A stretch of 9,266 nucleotides of DNA from Desulfobacterales bacterium (lineage in GTDB: Bacteria; Desulfobacterota; Desulfobacteria; Desulfobacterales; C00003106): assembly GCA_030594505.1 (NCBI GenBank), contig JAUVFC010000053.1, positions 1-9,266 of the forward strand. Direction: 5' to 3'. Below, piece after piece: positions 6,816 through 9,266 of the stretch (positions within the stretch are counted from its first letter, which is position 1; each line of letters begins with the position of its first letter). A program made the translations under genes and the position numbers. Below the pieces are notes generated by a model, which worked only from the letters and a program-made list of their open reading frames with translations, was not told where the DNA came from and did not search any database.

Positions 6816-6831
6816 TGGCACAGCTTTTGCT
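6816..6831 (+). promoter_or_regulatory. Sigma-54 (RpoN) promoter
   Basis: TGGCACAGCTTTTGCT matches the -24/-12 consensus TGGCAC-N5-TTGCW at every defined base, with the exact five-base spacer. Transcription would start near 6842 and read towards the second activator and the chain-length determinant. The dyad cluster upstream and the presence of two sigma-54 activators in the window support it. I found no second site of this quality on either strand. Confidence 0.9.
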
Positions 6832-6910
6832 GTACCTCTGTTCAATTCATTCTTTAACCTTCATGACTTCGTAAAAAACCGTCAACCTTTATCATTAAAG
6901 TTCGTGTGTA

Positions 6911-6977
6911 TCACCGCAGAGACGCAGTCACCGACGCGCCAAAGCCGCTATGGCGACGGAGCGAGGGCGCGCAGAGA
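6911..6977 (-). repeat. Dispersed CTCTGCG-type repeat, interrupted copy
   Basis: TCACCGCAGAGACGCAG (6911-6927) is the reverse complement of the end of copy 1 near the left edge. The family sequence appears to resume at CGCAGAGA (6970-6977). Between them lie 42 GC-rich bases containing the inverted pair CGCCA (6937-6941) and TGGCG (6951-6955), which look like a small insertion into the repeat. Confidence 0.55.
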
Positions 6978-6992
6978 TGAAAGTCAAAAGGG

Positions 6993-7034
6993 ATAGTAGG
7001 CAGTAGGGAGTAGGGAGTAAGGAGTAAGGAGTGA
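6993..7034. repeat. Six heptamers of the type GGAGTAR
   Basis: Units ATAGTAG, GCAGTAG, GGAGTAG, GGAGTAA (twice) and GGAGTGA follow directly on each other. The reverse complement (TTACTCC, CTACTGC) resembles words in the arrays at 2921 and 7083, so this may be a diverged copy of the family in inverse orientation. Confidence 0.75.
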
Positions 7035-7082
7035 ACAGATGAGAGGTGTGGGTTACGAGTTACGGGTTTATTAAGTTAGAAC

Positions 7083-7152
7083 TGGCCTCTATTCTCTGAC
7101 TTCTGCTTACTGCTTACTGCCCTCTATCCTCTGACCTCTGATTTCTGACCTC
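7083..7152. repeat. Array of ten heptamers, consensus TGNCNTC
   Basis: Ten gapless 7-bp units, including TGACTTC, TGCTTAC (twice), TGCCCTC and TGACCTC (twice), share the consensus of the array at 2921-3025. Here they lie in the leader of the second activator instead of at a gene end. Confidence 0.8.
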
Positions 7153-7192
7153 TGTGCCTGGTGAACCCCATAAATCTTGTCTGACATAGCCT

Positions 7193-7264
7193 GCCCGCCA
7201 TCGTTCTCGCCACGCCCGGCATCGCGAGACTCAGCCGAGGCGGACGGGCTCAGGCGAGGCGGGC
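7193..7264 (+). promoter_or_regulatory. GC-rich hairpin in the leader, 31 nt before the activator start
   Basis: GCCCGC (7193-7198) can pair with GCGGGC (7259-7264), CTCGCC (7206-7211) with GGCGAG (7253-7258), and CCCG (7215-7218) with CGGG (7246-7249), nested with small bulges. Two diverged 19-bp tandem copies (7233-7251 and 7252-7270) make up the 3' side. It is much richer in GC than its surroundings. It could influence translation or RNA stability, or simply be another dispersed repeat. Confidence 0.5.
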
Positions 7265-7294
7265 GGGAGACTCGCCAAAACGGGACATTCTACA

Positions 7295-8641
7295 ATGACA
7301 AACACTTGCCCGATTCTTATCCACGCTGCGGATTACAATTACGGGGAATATATAGAAAGCCTGGTAAACCAATTCGGTATTCAAGATACTGTGCTGACAG
7401 GCCACACCCTGACATGGAACAAATTCACCAGGATGAATCCTCAGTTGGCCATATTCGAAACCAACAATGCGCTTTCTCCCGTCCTTATTAAAGCGCTAAA
7501 GAAGAAGTCTTTCCCTATTATTGTGATTTCTCAGGAAGACATCCCTGCCATAAAGGGAAACAGCAGTTTGACTTATCTTGGGAAACCCCTCCATCCGGGC
7601 ATCTTAAAAGAGGCCATCGGGATACAACTCACAAAAAATAACGATGCGGTCCCCCCCGATACCCTGAATGAACCCTTTATAATCGGCAATACCAAAAAGA
7701 TATGTGAGATTCGAAGGATTATATATAGTATCTGCAAGACCAACCTGACTGTTTTGCTCCTGGGAGAGACCGGCACGGGAAAAGGGCTCGTGGCCCTGGC
7801 CATTCACAACAATTCCACGAGAACATCTCGCCCGTTTTTAGAGATAAGCTGTGCGAATATCCCGCCTTCGCTCCTTGAAAGCGAACTCTTTGGATATAAG
7901 AAAGGAGCATTTACCGGGGCCTGGGAAGACAAACCGGGCAAGTTTAATATAGCCGACTCCGGGACTATATTCCTGGATGAAATCGCTGAATTGCCCCTGT
8001 CTATGCAGGCGAAAATCTTGCAGGCTCTTCAGGATGGGGAATTCTCTCCGATTGGCGGCATGGAAGATTCCAGGGTCAATCTCAGAATAATAGCCGCCAC
8101 CAATGCAAATCCAATGAAATTAATCGAACAGGGACGCTTACGCCAGGACCTTTATTATAGACTCTACGTTATTAAGATAGTTATGCCGCCGTTGAGAAAA
8201 CGAAAAGAGGATATCAGCTTATTTAAGGAACACTTCATAGAAAAATATTGCCTCATTTATAATAAAAAGCCTGTAAAGCTATCGAAAAAATTGTGCAGTA
8301 TGTTTATGAATTATGACTGGCCCGGAAATGTCAGAGAATTAGAGAACTCCATAAAGAGTGTTATAGCGCTCGAAAACGAAAATTTTGTGCTGGATGAGCT
8401 AAAAAAGAAAGGAATATGGGAGTCCTCGGGGGACAATTTATTTGGCACACGACCGGAAGCATATGATGATATCGGCAGATTATCCCTAAAAGAGATAACC
8501 CAGAAGCTAGCCAGACAGGTCGAAAAAAATGCCATAAAAGAGGCGCTGGATGTTTCAAAAGGAAACAAAAAAATGGCAGCCAGCGCTCTCAAGGTAAGCT
8601 ACAAGAGTATATTGACCAAGATTAAGGAGTACTCCTTATGA
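7295..8641 (+). CDS. Sigma-54-dependent activator with pseudo-receiver N-terminus
   Basis: The 448-residue product has three parts. Residues about 5-110 have receiver-like strand order and keep S79 (IIVIS) and K97-P98, but the N-terminal acidic pair is reduced (HAAD at 10-13) and E55 in LAIFETN stands where Asp is phosphorylated. The AAA+ domain carries Walker A GETGTGKG (157-164), GAFTGA (204-209), Walker B TIFLDE (224-229), the arginine-finger region LRQDLYYR (282-289) and WPGN (342-345). A Fis-type HTH ends the protein (about 424-446). It should activate sigma-54 promoters without normal phosphorylation; Glu may mimic the active state. It lies behind the only good sigma-54 promoter in the window and overlaps the chain-length determinant gene by 4 nt (ATGA), so autoregulation and control of the EPS operon are likely. 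Related EPS regulators of exosortase loci (PrsR type) share the AAA+/HTH part. The ribosome site before ATG 7295 is weak. Confidence 0.92.
   Translation: MTNTCPILIHAADYNYGEYIESLVNQFGIQDTVLTGHTLTWNKFTRMNPQLAIFETNNALSPVLIKALKKKSFPIIVISQEDIPAIKGNSSLTYLGKPLHPGILKEAIGIQLTKNNDAVPPDTLNEPFIIGNTKKICEIRRIIYSICKTNLTVLLLGETGTGKGLVALAIHNNSTRTSRPFLEISCANIPPSLLESELFGYKKGAFTGAWEDKPGKFNIADSGTIFLDEIAELPLSMQAKILQALQDGEFSPIGGMEDSRVNLRIIAATNANPMKLIEQGRLRQDLYYRLYVIKIVMPPLRKRKEDISLFKEHFIEKYCLIYNKKPVKLSKKLCSMFMNYDWPGNVRELENSIKSVIALENENFVLDELKKKGIWESSGDNLFGTRPEAYDDIGRLSLKEITQKLARQVEKNAIKEALDVSKGNKKMAASALKVSYKSILTKIKEYSL
8624..8637 (+). promoter_or_regulatory. Palindromic ribosome-binding site of the chain-length gene
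   Basis: AAGGAGTACTCCTT is a perfect 14-bp palindrome directly before ATG 8638. AAGGAG is a strong Shine-Dalgarno sequence 8 nt from the start. In RNA, AAGGA can pair with TCCTT around the loop GTAC and hide it. Ribosomes finishing the upstream gene, whose stop overlaps this start, would open the fold. Confidence 0.6.
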
Positions 8642-9266
8642 ATCAAACAACACAATTTAACATGGAGTATTATAGCGACCTGGCATTAAGAAGAAAGTGG
8701 TGGATCATTATCCCCTTTGTTATTTCTCTTATAATAGGCGCCGGTTATGTCAAGCTCGCCCCCAAGACTTTCAAGGCGAATACTCTTATCCTGGTACAGT
8801 CACAAAAGATACCCGATTCCTATGTTGACTCTACAGTGACGGAAAGCGTCCAGAGCAGGCTGCATACAATATCACAACAAATCTATAGCCGAACCAACCT
8901 GGAAGGGATCATTGAGGAATTTGACCTCGGAGAAATAAACAAGAAGAACGATAACACATCCACATCTGGTCTCATCGAAGCGCTTCGCAGTAAAATTAAG
9001 GTCGATATACGACAGCGCGACAGGAGATCATCCGTACAAGCATTCGCTATATCATTCGAGTGGCACGACCCCAAGATTGCGGCAGATGTCACCAACACAC
9101 TTGCTTCCCAGTTCATTGAAGAAAACCTGAAAGTGCGCGAAGCCATGGCCATGGGGACCACCGGCTTTTTAACTGCCGAGGCGACAAAAATAAAGGAAGA
9201 ACTCGAAAACCAGGAAAAGGCTGTTGAAGAATTTAAGAAGAAGCATATAGGGATGCTCCCTGATCA
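8638..9266 (+). CDS. Wzz/GumC-type polysaccharide chain-length determinant, XrtA-locus type (partial)
   Basis: The first 209 residues are seen; the gene runs off the right edge. A short cytoplasmic N-terminus (YYSDLALRRKWW) leads into a membrane helix (about 21-41) and then a periplasmic part. Residues about 50-95 (LVQSQKIPDSYVDSTVTESV, then RL, ISQQI, SRTNLE) match the style of the chain-length determinants of exosortase XrtA loci. Residues about 180-203 begin a charged coiled coil (EATKIKEELENQEKAVEEFK), as expected. The protein should set chain length or assist export of a polysaccharide at the inner membrane, with a second membrane helix beyond the window. A tyrosine-kinase domain can be neither confirmed nor excluded. 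The start codon overlaps the stop of the activator gene (ATGA), with a strong ribosome site, so the two are one operon. Confidence 0.9.
   Translation, partial: MNQTTQFNMEYYSDLALRRKWWIIIPFVISLIIGAGYVKLAPKTFKANTLILVQSQKIPDSYVDSTVTESVQSRLHTISQQIYSRTNLEGIIEEFDLGEINKKNDNTSTSGLIEALRSKIKVDIRQRDRRSSVQAFAISFEWHDPKIAADVTNTLASQFIEENLKVREAMAMGTTGFLTAEATKIKEELENQEKAVEEFKKKHIGMLPD

Larger units (their letters stand above)
6843..7294 (+). other. Long repeat-rich leader of the activator-wzz transcript
   Basis: If transcription starts near 6842, the mRNA has about 450 nt before the activator start codon. It holds an inverse copy of the CTCTGCG repeat with an insertion (6911-6977), two heptamer arrays (6993-7034, 7083-7152) and a strong GC-rich hairpin (7193-7264). 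Frames 6811-6996 and 7177-7491 look like translated repeats or shadows of the real gene. No gene was accepted here. Confidence 0.55.

Noticed and set aside
7177..7491. 104-codon plus-strand frame overlapping the second activator start
   Set aside because: The first part is GC-rich repeat and the rest is the activator gene read in another frame.

Overview
The window looks like the regulatory flank and first structural gene of an exopolysaccharide (EPS) locus from a Gram-negative bacterium. A Desulfobacterota/deltaproteobacterial or similar anaerobe is my best guess. This rests on sigma-54 activators next to a chain-length determinant of the exosortase (XrtA/PEP-CTERM) type, a large TPR lipoprotein resembling PrsT, and many small dispersed repeats. 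It is an inference from gene style; no rRNA or marker gene is present.

Layout. On the minus strand lie a 22-repeat TPR lipoprotein (232-2661) and a PilZ protein with a decayed histidine-kinase-like C-terminus (2972-4189), with a terminator-like hairpin between them. An AT-rich 567-bp divergent region (4190-4756) separates these from plus-strand genes: a stand-alone receiver (4757-5116) and, 10 bp later, a sigma-54 activator without a receiver (5127-6149). Together these two look like an NtrC-type regulator split into two polypeptides. A 1.1-kb gene-free stretch follows (6150-7294). It holds an imperfect palindromic repeat, a 163-bp MITE-like element, a cluster of TTGCA/TGCAA dyads, a near-perfect sigma-54 promoter (6816-6831) and a long repeat-rich leader. 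Then come a second sigma-54 activator (7295-8641), whose receiver-like N-terminus has Glu where the phosphorylated Asp should be, and a translationally coupled Wzz-type chain-length determinant (8638 to the window edge).

How the genes may work together (inference): c-di-GMP sensed by the PilZ protein and phosphorylation of the small receiver are possible inputs. The two sigma-54 activators are the outputs. The promoter at 6816-6831, with enhancer-like dyads about 110-240 bp upstream, would drive the second activator together with the start of the polysaccharide operon. The TPR lipoprotein would act at the envelope in assembly or export.

All non-coding gaps are rich in repeats: heptamer arrays with consensus near TGNCNTC, a dispersed family built on CTCTGTGTCTCTGTGGTGA-like words, decamers and GC-rich hairpins. 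Some run into the 3' ends of genes and encode the last residues. No tRNA, rRNA, CRISPR array or intact transposase gene was seen.
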